Below, piece after piece: positions 31,724 to 40,330 of a stretch of 53,086 nt of DNA; positions within the stretch are counted from its first letter, which is position 1, and the number at the start of each line of letters is the position of its first letter. The notes beneath the pieces were generated by a model. It was not told the DNA's origin, ran no database searches, and saw nothing but the letters and a program-made list of their open reading frames with translations. The translations under genes were made by a program, and so were the position numbers. Origin of the DNA: an uncultured Prevotellaceae bacterium. Lineage in GTDB: Bacteria > Bacteroidota > Bacteroidia > Bacteroidales > Bacteroidaceae. The stretch spans positions 1 through 53,086 of the forward strand of contig CACZRN010000022.1 of assembly GCA_902783625.1 (NCBI GenBank), in the 5' to 3' direction.

Positions 31724-32089
31724 TCAGTCTCCGTCCATTTTCTTATGCCAGGCATCGGTCACCTCCTCGATGCCTATGCCGAGCAGTTGCATGTTGCGGA
31801 AGAGTGCCGGCAGCTGTTCGTCGATGAACTGTGTGCGGCGTTGTTGCTTTATGTGACTCACGGCATCGGGCGATACGAAGTAGCCCAGTCCACGCTTAAT
31901 GTAGATTATCTCGTCGCGGGCCAGCTGGTCGAATGCCTTCACTGCAGTGTTGACATTCACCTCGAGCAGCACTGCATACTCCCTGACGCTGGGGATGCGT
32001 GCCTCCTCGGCATATTCGCCCGCGAGTATCTGGTCGCAGATGCGGTCGGCTATCTGCAGGTATATTGCTTTGTCGGGTGTGAAGTTCAT
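31724..32089 (-). CDS. GntR-family (YtrA-type) transcriptional regulator
   Basis: Protein of 121 aa. An N-terminal winged helix (about 8-75): KAIYLQIADRICDQILAGEYAEEARIPSVREYAVLLEVNVNTAVKAFDQLARDEIIYIKRGLGYFV. The effector domain is reduced to about 45 residues, as in the YtrA subfamily. It is the third gene of the ATPase-permease-regulator operon and overlaps the permease gene by 4 bp. YtrA-type regulators repress their own ABC transporter operon; a matching operator lies at 33861-33884. Confidence 0.93.
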   Translation of the reverse strand: MNFTPDKAIYLQIADRICDQILAGEYAEEARIPSVREYAVLLEVNVNTAVKAFDQLARDEIIYIKRGLGYFVSPDAVSHIKQQRRTQFIDEQLPALFRNMQLLGIGIEEVTDAWHKKMDGD

Positions 32090-32949
32090 ACGTTCAGGAA
32101 TTTATTGTTAATAACTTGTGCGCGCTTGAAGAAACGGTAGGTGAGCCATGTGAAGAGCACTGTGATAAGGCCAGTGATTGTCCACCAGGCATAGAACAAG
32201 AAGTTTATGAACGTATCTTTGTCTTTGAAGAATCGTTCCATTAACGCTTCTAATTGCTCATTGTGTGCTTCTAGCCATTCACCTATAGCCCATCCGATGT
32301 TTACGATGGCTATGATGCCGATGACGGATATGGCGAATATGGCCACAGAAGTGATCCAGAACTGGCGACGACGGAACAGTATGCCACCGAGTATATATGT
32401 GGCATAAGTCATCAGTGTAGTGAGAAAAACGCCGATTTGAATCTTCAACCAGTAAGGCTCACCTCTCCATTCCATATTATCGAACGGCCACATGCTGAAG
32501 AATGTCTTCGATCCTGAGACCACATATTTTGCTCCGAGCAGTTTTGCAAGCAACATCTGCAGAGCGTCGGCACACAGGAATGCCACGCATCCAACTGCTA
32601 TCCACAGCACGATAACGTTGAGAAATCGCGAGATGAATTTCTCAAGATTTGTTGCCGGCAGCGAGAGGAATGCCGTTGCACTCTGCTTGTCTTTCAAAGG
32701 AAGGAACATGCGGCTGGCACCGGCAAGAATGATAATCGACAGGATGAAATTGCAGGCGCTTGCCTGAACTGACATCATTGTGTCGTGAACACCCTGCATA
32801 TAGTCGGAATTGCTGTTGAAATACGTCAGTCCGAGCATGCAAGTGAACACCACTATCATTACGAGGAACAGCCAGAGGGTATATTTCCAGTTGTTCATGA
32901 AATCCCATTTCAGCACATTGGCGAAACGTTTTGTATTGAATTTTTCCAT
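32086..32949 (-). CDS. ABC transporter permease subunit, six membrane helices
   Basis: Protein of 287 aa. Six hydrophobic helices can be read (about residues 22-43, 65-85, 108-135, 170-192, 200-228 and 248-275). The short cytoplasmic start is MEKFNTKRFANVLKWDFMNNWK. It fits ABC-2-type permeases paired with small ATPases in GntR/YtrA-regulated operons. The ATPase gene is 55 bp upstream, separated by a 7-bp tandem repeat; the regulator overlaps its stop. Substrate unknown; a role in envelope stress or peptide export is possible by analogy. Confidence 0.85.
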   Translation of the reverse strand: MEKFNTKRFANVLKWDFMNNWKYTLWLFLVMIVVFTCMLGLTYFNSNSDYMQGVHDTMMSVQASACNFILSIIILAGASRMFLPLKDKQSATAFLSLPATNLEKFISRFLNVIVLWIAVGCVAFLCADALQMLLAKLLGAKYVVSGSKTFFSMWPFDNMEWRGEPYWLKIQIGVFLTTLMTYATYILGGILFRRRQFWITSVAIFAISVIGIIAIVNIGWAIGEWLEAHNEQLEALMERFFKDKDTFINFLFYAWWTITGLITVLFTWLTYRFFKRAQVINNKFLNV

Positions 32950-32976
32950 TGTTTCCGAGTTTATATGTTTATTTAT

Positions 32977-33004
32977 TTTTCACTTTTCACTTTTCATTTT
33001 TCAC
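32977..33004. repeat. Four-unit 7-bp tandem repeat between ATPase and permease genes
   Basis: TTTTCAC, TTTTCAC, TTTTCAT, TTTTCAC at 32977-33004 (reverse strand GTGAAAA repeats). The array starts directly after the ATPase stop codon (33005) and ends 27 bp before the permease start at 32949. Confidence 0.8.
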
Positions 33005-33820
33005 TTAAATCTTCCCTTGTGCTACAGCGTTGAAGAGCAGTTCGAGATTTACGGGTGTCTCGGCAGTTCCCGGCTTTCGCGGTGCTATCACAGCGTTGCC
33101 CTGTAGTGTGGGCTCGGCGTAAAGTACATCGGCCATGTCCTGAGGCTGACGATATTCGAATGTGTACTTATCTGTAATCTCGCCTATCGATTTGTCCATG
33201 AGCAGTCGGTGGATGTCGAGGAAGAGAATGTGATCGAGCAGACTCTCCACATCGTGCACCTGATGGGTGGAGAGAATAGCTATTCGCTCGTCGCTCATCT
33301 GGTTGGCAATCACCTTGCGGAACTGGCTCTTTGACGGAATGTCGAGCCCGTTGGTCGGCTCGTCCATCAATAGATAGCGTGTGTTGGTGGCTAGTGCCAC
33401 ACTCATGAAAGCTTTCTTCTTCTGGCCCATCGAGAGACTGTTGAGGTGTATGTCGCTGGATAGCTCAAACTCCTCGAGGCATTTGTTCAGGATTTCATGC
33501 GAGAAACGCGGGTAGAACGGAGAGATGAGGCTCACATAGTTTTTTAGTGACACCTCTGGCAAACGGAATTCTTCGCTCACAATGAATATCTCGCGGAGCA
33601 TCTCGGCGTGGCGTTTGCCTGCCTCTATGCCGTCGACGATAACCTTGCCCTTTTGAGGTCGGAGCAGTCCCGAGATGAGATAGAGCAATGTCGACTTGCC
33701 GGTGCCGTTCTTGCCCAGCAGTCCATAGATGTTGTTGTCGTTCAGCTGAAGGCTGAAGTCGCTGAATACGTTGGCTTTACTGCCTGCGTAATGGAAGCTG
33801 ATGTTGTCTACTTTAATCAT
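33005..33820 (-). CDS. ABC transporter ATP-binding subunit
   Basis: Protein of 271 aa. Walker A GKNGTGKST (36-44), signature LSMGQKKK (129-136, the less common SMGQ form) and Walker B YLLMDEPTNGLD (149-160) followed by STHQVHD with the switch His. The C-terminal ~65 residues are an extension without motif. It works with the six-helix permease encoded next. First gene of the operon; the inverted repeat at 33861-33884 lies upstream. ATP hydrolysis residues are all present. Confidence 0.93.
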   Translation of the reverse strand: MIKVDNISFHYAGSKANVFSDFSLQLNDNNIYGLLGKNGTGKSTLLYLISGLLRPQKGKVIVDGIEAGKRHAEMLREIFIVSEEFRLPEVSLKNYVSLISPFYPRFSHEILNKCLEEFELSSDIHLNSLSMGQKKKAFMSVALATNTRYLLMDEPTNGLDIPSKSQFRKVIANQMSDERIAILSTHQVHDVESLLDHILFLDIHRLLMDKSIGEITDKYTFEYRQPQDMADVLYAEPTLQGNAVIAPRKPGTAETPVNLELLFNAVAQGKI

Positions 33821-33860
33821 ATTTCTATATGTTTTTATTGTGATATGTTTTGCAATTTAT

Positions 33861-33884
33861 AGTGTAATACAATACTATTACACT
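33861..33884 (-). promoter_or_regulatory. Probable operator of the GntR/YtrA-type regulator
   Basis: AGTGTAATA, six bases, TATTACACT is a perfect 9-bp inverted repeat. It lies 41 bp upstream of the ATPase ATG, in the promoter region of the operon that also encodes the GntR regulator. The outer AGTGTA...TACACT resembles the reported B. subtilis YtrA operator. Confidence 0.75.
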
Positions 33885-34061
33885 GCAAAAGTATTACGTT
33901 TATTTGAAACCACCAAATTTTTTTACGAAAAAATGCAATTTTTTTTCATGAGGGGTGGTTACACATTATTTATAATATATAAGATGGTTTTCAGTCCAGG
34001 CTTTGTCATTCGGTGAAGGATAAAAAATTTGGCTCTGCAATATGTTGATTTCCACAGAGTT

Positions 34062-34146
34062 ATTAAAGAGCCTCTTTAATGGCATTAAATGGGCTCTTTT
34101 ATGCGACATAAGAGGCTCTTTATTGGCACATAAGAGGCTCTTTAAT
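34062..34146. repeat. Four-unit AAAGAGCC repeat, second locus
   Basis: Units start at 34062 (ATTAAAGAGCCTC), 34084 (ATTAAATGGGCTC), 34108 (ATAAGAGGCTC) and 34130 (ATAAGAGGCTC): 22, 24 and 22 bp spacing, the same as at 14164. It lies between the ABC operon promoter and the end of the MFS gene. The 439-bp gap 33821-34259 contains the operator, this repeat and the terminator at 34171. Confidence 0.8.
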
Positions 34147-34170
34147 AAAAGCAAAGAAATAAGTTGACAA

Positions 34171-34208
34171 AAAATGCCTGCTCCCCATACTTGGAAAGCA
34201 GGCATTTT
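34171..34208 (-). terminator. Terminator of the MFS gene
   Basis: AAAATGCCTGCT (34171-34182) and AGCAGGCATTTT (34197-34208) form a perfect 12-bp stem. On the reverse strand it is followed by a T-run (TTTTTTG including stem bases). Confidence 0.85.
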
Positions 34209-34259
34209 ATTTTGAAATCGAGAGCTGCTTTAGTTCGTAGAAACAGCTGTCAGACTTGT

Positions 34260-35702
34260 CTATTTCACTGGCTTATACTTCGGTACGAGCGACTTCATGC
34301 AAATCCATCCGAGTAGGTAAGCCACGGCGCAGTAGCAGAATATGATGAAGTAGCCAGCCGGTTTGCCCTCGAAGCCAAGGAATGTGAGCCCGGTACGGTC
34401 AGCATACTCAAACAGACGTCCTGCCACTTGCTGGAAAATGAACGAACTGAGTCCGGCGGCCATACCGCAGATTCCCGTGATAGTTGCAGATGCGTGCTTG
34501 GGGAAGATGTCGGTACCAAGCGAATACATGTTTGCCGACCACGACTGATGTGCGGCACAACCGAGACCTATACAGATTACGGGGAACCATGGTGAGATGG
34601 TGCCCAGTGGCTGAGCGAAAAGCACGATGAGCGGTATGAAAGCATAGATGAGCATTGCTTTCATGCGGCAGATATAAGGATCTTTGCCCGTGCGAGCCAT
34701 GAAGATGGCAGGTATCTTACCGCCGTAGATTGAGAGCATCGAGATAAGATAGAGCGTGAAGATGAGTGCCATGCCCAGACCATCGGAGGTCTTGATGCCG
34801 AACTGCGTGATAAGATACGATGGTGTCCAGAACAAGAAGAACCACCATACACCGTCGGTGAGGAAACGTCCCAGCGCAAACGCCCATGTCTGGCGATATT
34901 TGAAGAAATCCTTCACTGGTATCTTCTTGCTTGCCTCCTTTGTTTCGCCTTCCTCTTGATAGTTGACATCAGCCTCCTTGTCTTGCTCTATGTAAGCCAG
35001 CTCGGCAGCATTCACATGTTTGTTCTCCTCGGGCTTCTTATATACGAATATCCAAAGTGCCATCCATATGAATCCCAGTGAACCGATGATGATGAAGGCG
35101 AGCTCCCATCCGTAATACTTAGCCAGCAGGGGCACCGTGAGCGGAGCAATGAGTGCACCGATTGAGGAGCCCGAGTTGAAGATGGCTGTTGCATAGGCAC
35201 GGTCTTTCTTTGGGAAATATTCAGCCGTTGCCTTGATAGCTGCAGGGAAGTTACCGCCTTCGCCGATGGCGAGCACACAGCGTGCGAAGATGAACACGTA
35301 GACGCTGAAGGTGGAGATGAGTACCGCCATGTCGCCCGTTGCCTGTACGAGTTCCATCCTCGACGATGCCCCTACATAAGCCTCGGTAGCAACGCCACAC
35401 ACGGCATGAATACATGCACCAACCGACCATACGCCGATGGCAACGGCATAGCCGCGCTTGGTGCCGAGCTTATCGACAATGTTGCCGGCAAACAGTTGGG
35501 CAAGGGCATAGACGATTGCAAACACCGCAGTGATGTTTGCGTAGTTGACATCGTTCCAGTGGAATTCGGGCTTGATAAACTCGTCCCATGTGAGTGATAA
35601 CACCTGACGGTCGAGGTAGTTAACCGTCGTAGCAAAGAAGAGCATGGTACAGATAATCCAACGGAAGTTGGTCATGCGTTTCTGAGCAGCATCGTTGTTC
35701 AT
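34260..35702 (-). CDS. MFS transporter, hexuronate/anion:cation symporter (ExuT-like) type
   Basis: Protein of 480 aa with about 12 membrane helices in two halves. The N-terminal TTVNYLDRQVLSLTWDEFIKPEFHW motif is typical of the ExuT/GudP/anion:cation symporter family, as are IVDKLGTKRGYAVAIGVWSVG and GEGGNFPAAIKATAEYFPKKDRA. A charged cytoplasmic loop sits near residues 225-265. It imports a sugar acid or similar anion across the inner membrane. It is divergent from the oxidoreductase/DUF1080 locus, so it probably carries that pathway's product or substrate; this is inference. Confidence 0.9.
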   Translation of the reverse strand: MNNDAAQKRMTNFRWIICTMLFFATTVNYLDRQVLSLTWDEFIKPEFHWNDVNYANITAVFAIVYALAQLFAGNIVDKLGTKRGYAVAIGVWSVGACIHAVCGVATEAYVGASSRMELVQATGDMAVLISTFSVYVFIFARCVLAIGEGGNFPAAIKATAEYFPKKDRAYATAIFNSGSSIGALIAPLTVPLLAKYYGWELAFIIIGSLGFIWMALWIFVYKKPEENKHVNAAELAYIEQDKEADVNYQEEGETKEASKKIPVKDFFKYRQTWAFALGRFLTDGVWWFFLFWTPSYLITQFGIKTSDGLGMALIFTLYLISMLSIYGGKIPAIFMARTGKDPYICRMKAMLIYAFIPLIVLFAQPLGTISPWFPVICIGLGCAAHQSWSANMYSLGTDIFPKHASATITGICGMAAGLSSFIFQQVAGRLFEYADRTGLTFLGFEGKPAGYFIIFCYCAVAYLLGWICMKSLVPKYKPVK

Positions 35703-35750
35703 TGTTTTCTAAATTTGTATTAGTTATGGTTACAGAATGTAAAACTTTTA

Positions 35751-35800
35751 CAAAAATAAGACAAAAAAATAAGTTGGAACAAAAAAAAAGAGTATTTTTG
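35751..35800. promoter_or_regulatory. Divergent promoter region, MFS gene and oxidoreductase locus
   Basis: Reverse strand: TATTTTTG at 35758-35751 with TTTG at 35783-35780 (spacer 21), 48 bp before the MFS ATG. Forward strand: TATTTTTG at 35793-35800 with TTG at 35774-35776 (spacer 16, short), 55 bp before the ATG at 35856. The two -33 regions interleave, so the two transcripts could be co-regulated. Confidence 0.45.
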
Positions 35801-35855
35801 CAATAATTAAACTAAAAAAACTGGAAACAGGCGTAAAATACACTAATCCCACATA

Positions 35856-37148
35856 ATGGAAGAACAGCAAATCACTCGGAGAGAATTTCTCAGGGAACTC
35901 GGTGTGGCAGGTGCAGGGGCACTTGTGTTTACCAGTCCGTGGCTGAAAGCGTTTGCCGATGTTGATGGTACCGCCGGCGAGCGATTGAGGCTCGGCATGA
36001 TAGGCACTGGCTCGCGAGGACAGTTCCTTCTATCTTTCTTGGTTAACAACCCCAAAGCCGATATCGTAGCCTTTGCCGATATCTATCAGCCATCGCTCGA
36101 TGCGGCACTTAAGATGGTGCCGACGGCAACGACTTACAGCGACTATCATCGACTGCTCGACGACAAGAGTATCGATGCGGTGATTATTGCCACACCGCTG
36201 AATACCCACCATCAGATAGCCCTCGACGCCTTCGATGCAGGAAAGAATGTTTTCTGCGAGAAGACAATAGGCTACGACATGCAACAATGTCTAGATATCT
36301 ACAACCGGCATAAATCTACCGGCAAGATATTCTTCAGCGGACAGCAGCGACTGTTCGACCCGCGCTATATAAAGGCAATGGACCTTATACACGAGGGATT
36401 GTTTGGTGAGATAACTGCAGTACACTCTTTCTGGAATCGTAACGACAGTTGGCGGCGCGATGTGCCGAAGCCTGAACTCGAGAAATTCATTAACTGGCGT
36501 TTGTACAAAGAGACGTCGAAAGGACTGATGACCGAACTCGCTTGCCACCAATTGCAAGTGGGCACATGGGCTTTAGGTATGCTCCCAAAGAAAGTGATGG
36601 GCCACGGGTCGCTGAACTATTGGCGCGACGGTCGCGAGGTGTACGACAATATCAACATGATATATGTGTTTGAGGACGGCAGGAAGATGACGTGGGGCTC
36701 GGATATCGCAAACAGATTCTACGGTCTCGAAGAGCAGATTCTTGGCTCGAAAGGAACCGTTGAACCCGAGCGTGGAAAGTATTATTTCGAGGATTTCGAT
36801 CCCGCACCCGCATTCTTACAACTGATTAACGAATGGGAAAACAAATTGTTCGGCTCGATACCATTTGCCGGAACATCGTGGGCTCCCGAGACTGCCAACG
36901 TCAACAATGGCGAATATCTGCTTGGTAAGCGTCCTGAGATTGATGGATCGTCGCTACTCACCGAGGCTTTCGTTGAGGCCTGTATCACAAAGAAGCAACC
37001 CGAGCGCATAGCAGAAGAGGGCTATTATGCCAGTCTGCTGTGCCTGTGGGGGCATGAGGCTATAGAAAAAAGCGAGATGCTCGACCTGCCCGAAGAATTT
37101 ATGATTGACTATGATGTCTATAACACTAAAGCACCGAAAAGCGTATGA
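35856..37148 (+). CDS. Tat-exported Gfo/Idh/MocA-family oxidoreductase (first)
   Basis: Protein of 430 aa. A twin-arginine signal TRREFLRELGVAGAGALVF ends near residue 35. A Rossmann fold follows (LRLGMIGTGSRGQFLLSFL, about 48-66; VAFADIYQPSLDAA; IIATPLNTHHQIALDAFDAGKNVFCEKTIGYD, with the conserved EKT for the family's EKP). The C-terminal domain is alpha/beta. These enzymes bind NAD(P) tightly and oxidise or reduce sugars, often at C3. Export by Tat suggests it folds with cofactor before reaching the periplasm. First gene of a cluster with a small membrane protein, a second homologue and a DUF1080 protein. Confidence 0.9.
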   Translation: MEEQQITRREFLRELGVAGAGALVFTSPWLKAFADVDGTAGERLRLGMIGTGSRGQFLLSFLVNNPKADIVAFADIYQPSLDAALKMVPTATTYSDYHRLLDDKSIDAVIIATPLNTHHQIALDAFDAGKNVFCEKTIGYDMQQCLDIYNRHKSTGKIFFSGQQRLFDPRYIKAMDLIHEGLFGEITAVHSFWNRNDSWRRDVPKPELEKFINWRLYKETSKGLMTELACHQLQVGTWALGMLPKKVMGHGSLNYWRDGREVYDNINMIYVFEDGRKMTWGSDIANRFYGLEEQILGSKGTVEPERGKYYFEDFDPAPAFLQLINEWENKLFGSIPFAGTSWAPETANVNNGEYLLGKRPEIDGSSLLTEAFVEACITKKQPERIAEEGYYASLLCLWGHEAIEKSEMLDLPEEFMIDYDVYNTKAPKSV

Positions 37149-37387
37149 AAGACATTATCATAACACGTAAAAGACAGAAGACCGAGTTGCTGGCGTTGCT
37201 CGTATGCTTCGTGGTGGCATGCCTGACAAATCTCTATGCTATCTTTTCCTATGGAGGCAAGCTTACCGAAATGTTCACATCGCTGGGCTATGTGCTCATC
37301 TTTACTGCCGCGCTCTACGTGGCATTCACATTATTGCGGATAATCATATTCGTGATAATTAAGCTGATATCGAATAAACACAAATAA
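37145..37387 (+). CDS. Small two-helix membrane protein, 80 aa
   Basis: Not recognised as a family. Basic N-terminus (MKDIIITRKRQKTE), helix one (about 15-35, LLALLVCFVVACLTNLYAIF), a short loop, helix two (about 45-73, LGYVLIFTAALYVAFTLLRIIIFVII) and a basic tail (KLISNKHK). Both ends are probably cytoplasmic. It overlaps the preceding oxidoreductase by ATGA and ends 13 bp before the next one, so it belongs to the operon. It may tether or serve the exported oxidoreductases; no evidence beyond position. Confidence 0.75.
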   Translation: MKDIIITRKRQKTELLALLVCFVVACLTNLYAIFSYGGKLTEMFTSLGYVLIFTAALYVAFTLLRIIIFVIIKLISNKHK

Positions 37388-37400
37388 TATTATTGTCATT

Positions 37401-38828
37401 ATGAGTACACGCAGACAATTTCTTAAACAAATGGGACTGGCTTCGGCAGGGTTGATGATACCGAATGTCGGGAATGTCATGGCAAATACCATGACCAGTA
37501 AAGAACGCGAGGCCACACAAGGCGATAAGGTGAAGATAGCGTATATCGGCATCGGAAACCGTGGCGAGCAGGATATCGATGAGTTTAAAAAGACCGGAAT
37601 GGTGGATGTCGTGGCACTCTGCGATGTCGACCTCGATGGCAAGCAGGCTCAGAAAGTGCTGAACATGTATCCGAATGCAAAGCGCTTCCGCGATTTCCGT
37701 GAGATGTTCGAGAACTACAGCGACCACTTCGAAGCTGTATGTGCCGCAGTGCCCGACCATATGCACTTCCCCGTAGCAATGATGGCACTTCACTATGGCA
37801 AACATATCTATCTGGAAAAACCGATGTGCCGCACATTCCATGAGGCGGAACTGATGATGGCAGCAGCACGCAAGCGTCCGAATGTCGTCACTCAGGTGGG
37901 AAATCAGGGACACTCCGAAGGTAACTATTTCCAGTTTAAGGAGTGGGTTGACGCCGGAATAATAAAGGACGTCACAGCTGTTACGGCTCACATGAACAAC
38001 TGGCGGCGTTGGCATCCCTACGACTATAAGATGGAGCACATGCCAGATGCCGATCCGATGCCGAAGAATATGGATTGGAACACCTGGCTCGGAGCATGTC
38101 AGTGGCATCCTTATTCAGAGAAGTATCATCAGGGTAACTGGCGCAGTTGGTATGATTTCGGTATGGGTGCACTCGGAGATTGGGGCGCACATATCCTTGA
38201 CACGATACATGAGTTCCTGAATCTGGGACTGCCATACGAGGTGACGATGAAATACGCAAAAGGTCACAACGATTTCTTCTTCCCGTATTCATCGACTATA
38301 CTCTTCCGCTTTGCTGCACGCGACGGTATGCCTCCTGTAGATGTTACATGGTATGACGGTACCGACAATATGCCGCCTCTGCCGAAGGGATACGGCGCAT
38401 CGGAGTATAATGCCGATATTCCTTCTACCAACCAGGGCGACACTCCCGTTGCAAAGGTAAACCCGGGAAAGATTATCTATTCGCGCGACCTCACCTTCAA
38501 GGGCGGCAGTCATGGCAGCACACTAGAGATAATCCCATCGGAGAAGGCTAAGGAGATGCAGTCGAAACTGCCGGAAGTACCGAAGAGTCCGTCGAACCAC
38601 TACGAGAACTTCCTGCGTGCTTGTATGGGAATGGAGAAGACACGCTCGCCGTTCGAGATAAACGGAGTGTTGAGTCAGGTGTTCTGTCTTGGTGTGATTG
38701 CACAGCGACTGAATGCGCAGCTCTTCTTCGATCCGCGCACAAAGCAGTTCACGAACAACGAGTTTGCAAACGCACTGCTCTCTGGTATGCCGCCGAGAAA
38801 GGGCTGGGAAGATTTCTATAAGATGTAA
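37401..38828 (+). CDS. Tat-exported Gfo/Idh/MocA-family oxidoreductase (second)
   Basis: Protein of 475 aa. A Tat signal [20 protein letters not shown] ends near GNVMA. Rossmann fold: [19 protein letters not shown] (about 48-66), [16 protein letters not shown] and the family EKP motif in [16 protein letters not shown] (about 138). The C-terminal half is longer than in the first homologue, with GQWHPY-like aromatic stretches and [23 protein letters not shown]. Similar enzymes accompany DUF1080 proteins in 3-keto-glycoside pathways. Clear divergence from the first copy argues for two different substrates or steps. Confidence 0.9.
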   Translation: MSTRRQFLKQMGLASAGLMIPNVGNVMANTMTSKEREATQGDKVKIAYIGIGNRGEQDIDEFKKTGMVDVVALCDVDLDGKQAQKVLNMYPNAKRFRDFREMFENYSDHFEAVCAAVPDHMHFPVAMMALHYGKHIYLEKPMCRTFHEAELMMAAARKRPNVVTQVGNQGHSEGNYFQFKEWVDAGIIKDVTAVTAHMNNWRRWHPYDYKMEHMPDADPMPKNMDWNTWLGACQWHPYSEKYHQGNWRSWYDFGMGALGDWGAHILDTIHEFLNLGLPYEVTMKYAKGHNDFFFPYSSTILFRFAARDGMPPVDVTWYDGTDNMPPLPKGYGASEYNADIPSTNQGDTPVAKVNPGKIIYSRDLTFKGGSHGSTLEIIPSEKAKEMQSKLPEVPKSPSNHYENFLRACMGMEKTRSPFEINGVLSQVFCLGVIAQRLNAQLFFDPRTKQFTNNEFANALLSGMPPRKGWEDFYKM

Positions 38829-38877
38829 TAGATTAGGAATCAGACGTTTAGAAATAATTTATATTTACGATTATATT

Positions 38878-40221
38878 ATGAAGAAAATTGTAATATTTCT
38901 GCTTGCATCGATGTTTGTCGTGCCGGCAATGAGCCAGAACTGGCAGTCGCTGTTCAATGGCAAGAACCTTAAGGGTTGGACTCAACTGGGCGGTAAGGCC
39001 GAGTTTAAAGTTGAGGACGGGGCAATAGTAGGAATTACGAAGGCTGACCAGCCAAACTCTTTCCTCGCTACAAAGAAGAACTATGGCAACTTCATCCTAG
39101 AGTTTGAGTTTAAGATGGACGAGCCGCTCAACTCGGGCGTGCAGTTCCGTTCACATTCCTCGAAAGACTATCGCGATGGTCGTGTGCATGGCTATCAGTT
39201 CGAGATGGCCTCTCCCGACGGTTGGACCGGTGGTGTGTGGGATGAGGAAGGTCGCGGATGGATGTATCCGTTGTCGTATAATCCCCGCAGTCATCGTGCC
39301 TATAGGAGCGGTGAGTGGAACAAAGGTCGCATAGAGGCTTACGGAACATCGTTGCGCACATGGGTGAACGGGATTCAGTGCTCCGATTTCATCGACGACG
39401 TAGATGCTTCAGGATTCATTGCTCTGCAGGTGCATGCTCCTTATAATGAGAGCTATGTGGGTAGGAGAGTGGCATGGAAGAATATCCGCATCCTGACCGA
39501 GGACATCGAGAAATATCTCACTCCTGAAGGTGATATCTATCAGATTAACTGCATACCTAACACCCTCTCCGAGCGTGAGAAGCAAGAGGGATGGCAACTC
39601 CTCTGGGACGGTAAGACCACCAACGGTTGGCGCGGTGCCAAACTCGACAGGTTCCCTGAAAAGGGTTGGACTATCGAAGACAATATGTTGAAGGTACAGA
39701 AGGGCAACGGCGGCGAATCGACAAACGGCGGCGATATTGTCACCACACGCACATACCGCAATTTCATATTGAAGGTCGACTTCAAGTTGACAGAGGGTGC
39801 CAATAGTGGTATCAAATACTTTGTGAAACCCGACCTTAACAAGGGTGAGGGTAGTGCCATAGGATGTGAGTTCCAGTTGCTAGACGACCAGCGCCATCCT
39901 GATGCCAAACTCGGTGTGAACGGCAACCGCAAGCTCGGTTCGCTCTACGATCTGATACCGGCACCAGAGGATAAGTTCTTCGATTTGTACACGTTCAACA
40001 CAGCCATGGTGATTGTGCGCGGCAACCATGTGGAACACTGGCTGAACGGAGTGAAACTCCTTGAGTACGACCGCAACAATCAGATGTTCAACGCCCTCGT
40101 GGCATATAGCAAGTATCGCAACTGGCCCAACTTCGGTAACCATGTCGAAGGAAACATCCTCCTGCAGGATCATGGCGACGAGGTGTGGTTCAAGAACGTG
40201 AAGATCCTCGAATTGAAATAG
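38878..40221 (+). CDS. Secreted protein with two DUF1080 (3-keto-glycoside hydrolase-like) domains
   Basis: Protein of 447 aa. Signal peptide (about 1-19, ending PAMSQ). Two tandem DUF1080/LamG-like sandwiches follow: about 20-215 ([32 protein letters not shown]) and about 235-447 ([36 protein letters not shown]). Each carries the LNSGVQFRS or ANSGIKYFV strand and a GCEFQL/GYQFEM strand. DUF1080 proteins act on 3-keto-glycosides, cleaving the glycosidic link after C3 oxidation. The duplication within one chain is notable. It lies 49 bp after the second oxidoreductase. ATG 38878 starts the signal peptide; the frame above it is inside the previous gene. Confidence 0.9.
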   Translation: MKKIVIFLLASMFVVPAMSQNWQSLFNGKNLKGWTQLGGKAEFKVEDGAIVGITKADQPNSFLATKKNYGNFILEFEFKMDEPLNSGVQFRSHSSKDYRDGRVHGYQFEMASPDGWTGGVWDEEGRGWMYPLSYNPRSHRAYRSGEWNKGRIEAYGTSLRTWVNGIQCSDFIDDVDASGFIALQVHAPYNESYVGRRVAWKNIRILTEDIEKYLTPEGDIYQINCIPNTLSEREKQEGWQLLWDGKTTNGWRGAKLDRFPEKGWTIEDNMLKVQKGNGGESTNGGDIVTTRTYRNFILKVDFKLTEGANSGIKYFVKPDLNKGEGSAIGCEFQLLDDQRHPDAKLGVNGNRKLGSLYDLIPAPEDKFFDLYTFNTAMVIVRGNHVEHWLNGVKLLEYDRNNQMFNALVAYSKYRNWPNFGNHVEGNILLQDHGDEVWFKNVKILELK

Positions 40222-40267
40222 TTTACCATTGTCGTCCTGTCGCAGTGACAGATCGATGGCGTGTCAT

Positions 40268-40315
40268 GGTCCTGGCAATAGTTGCGCGAAACGCAATTAG
40301 TGTCAGGACCTTTTT
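40268..40315 (+). terminator. Terminator of the oxidoreductase/DUF1080 operon
   Basis: GGTCCTG (40268-40274) pairs with CAGGACC (40304-40310). An inner GTTGCG/CGCAAT stem has a CGAA-type loop, and TTTTTC follows. It separates the operon from apbE. Confidence 0.85.
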
Positions 40316-40330
40316 CTTTTTCTATACTAC

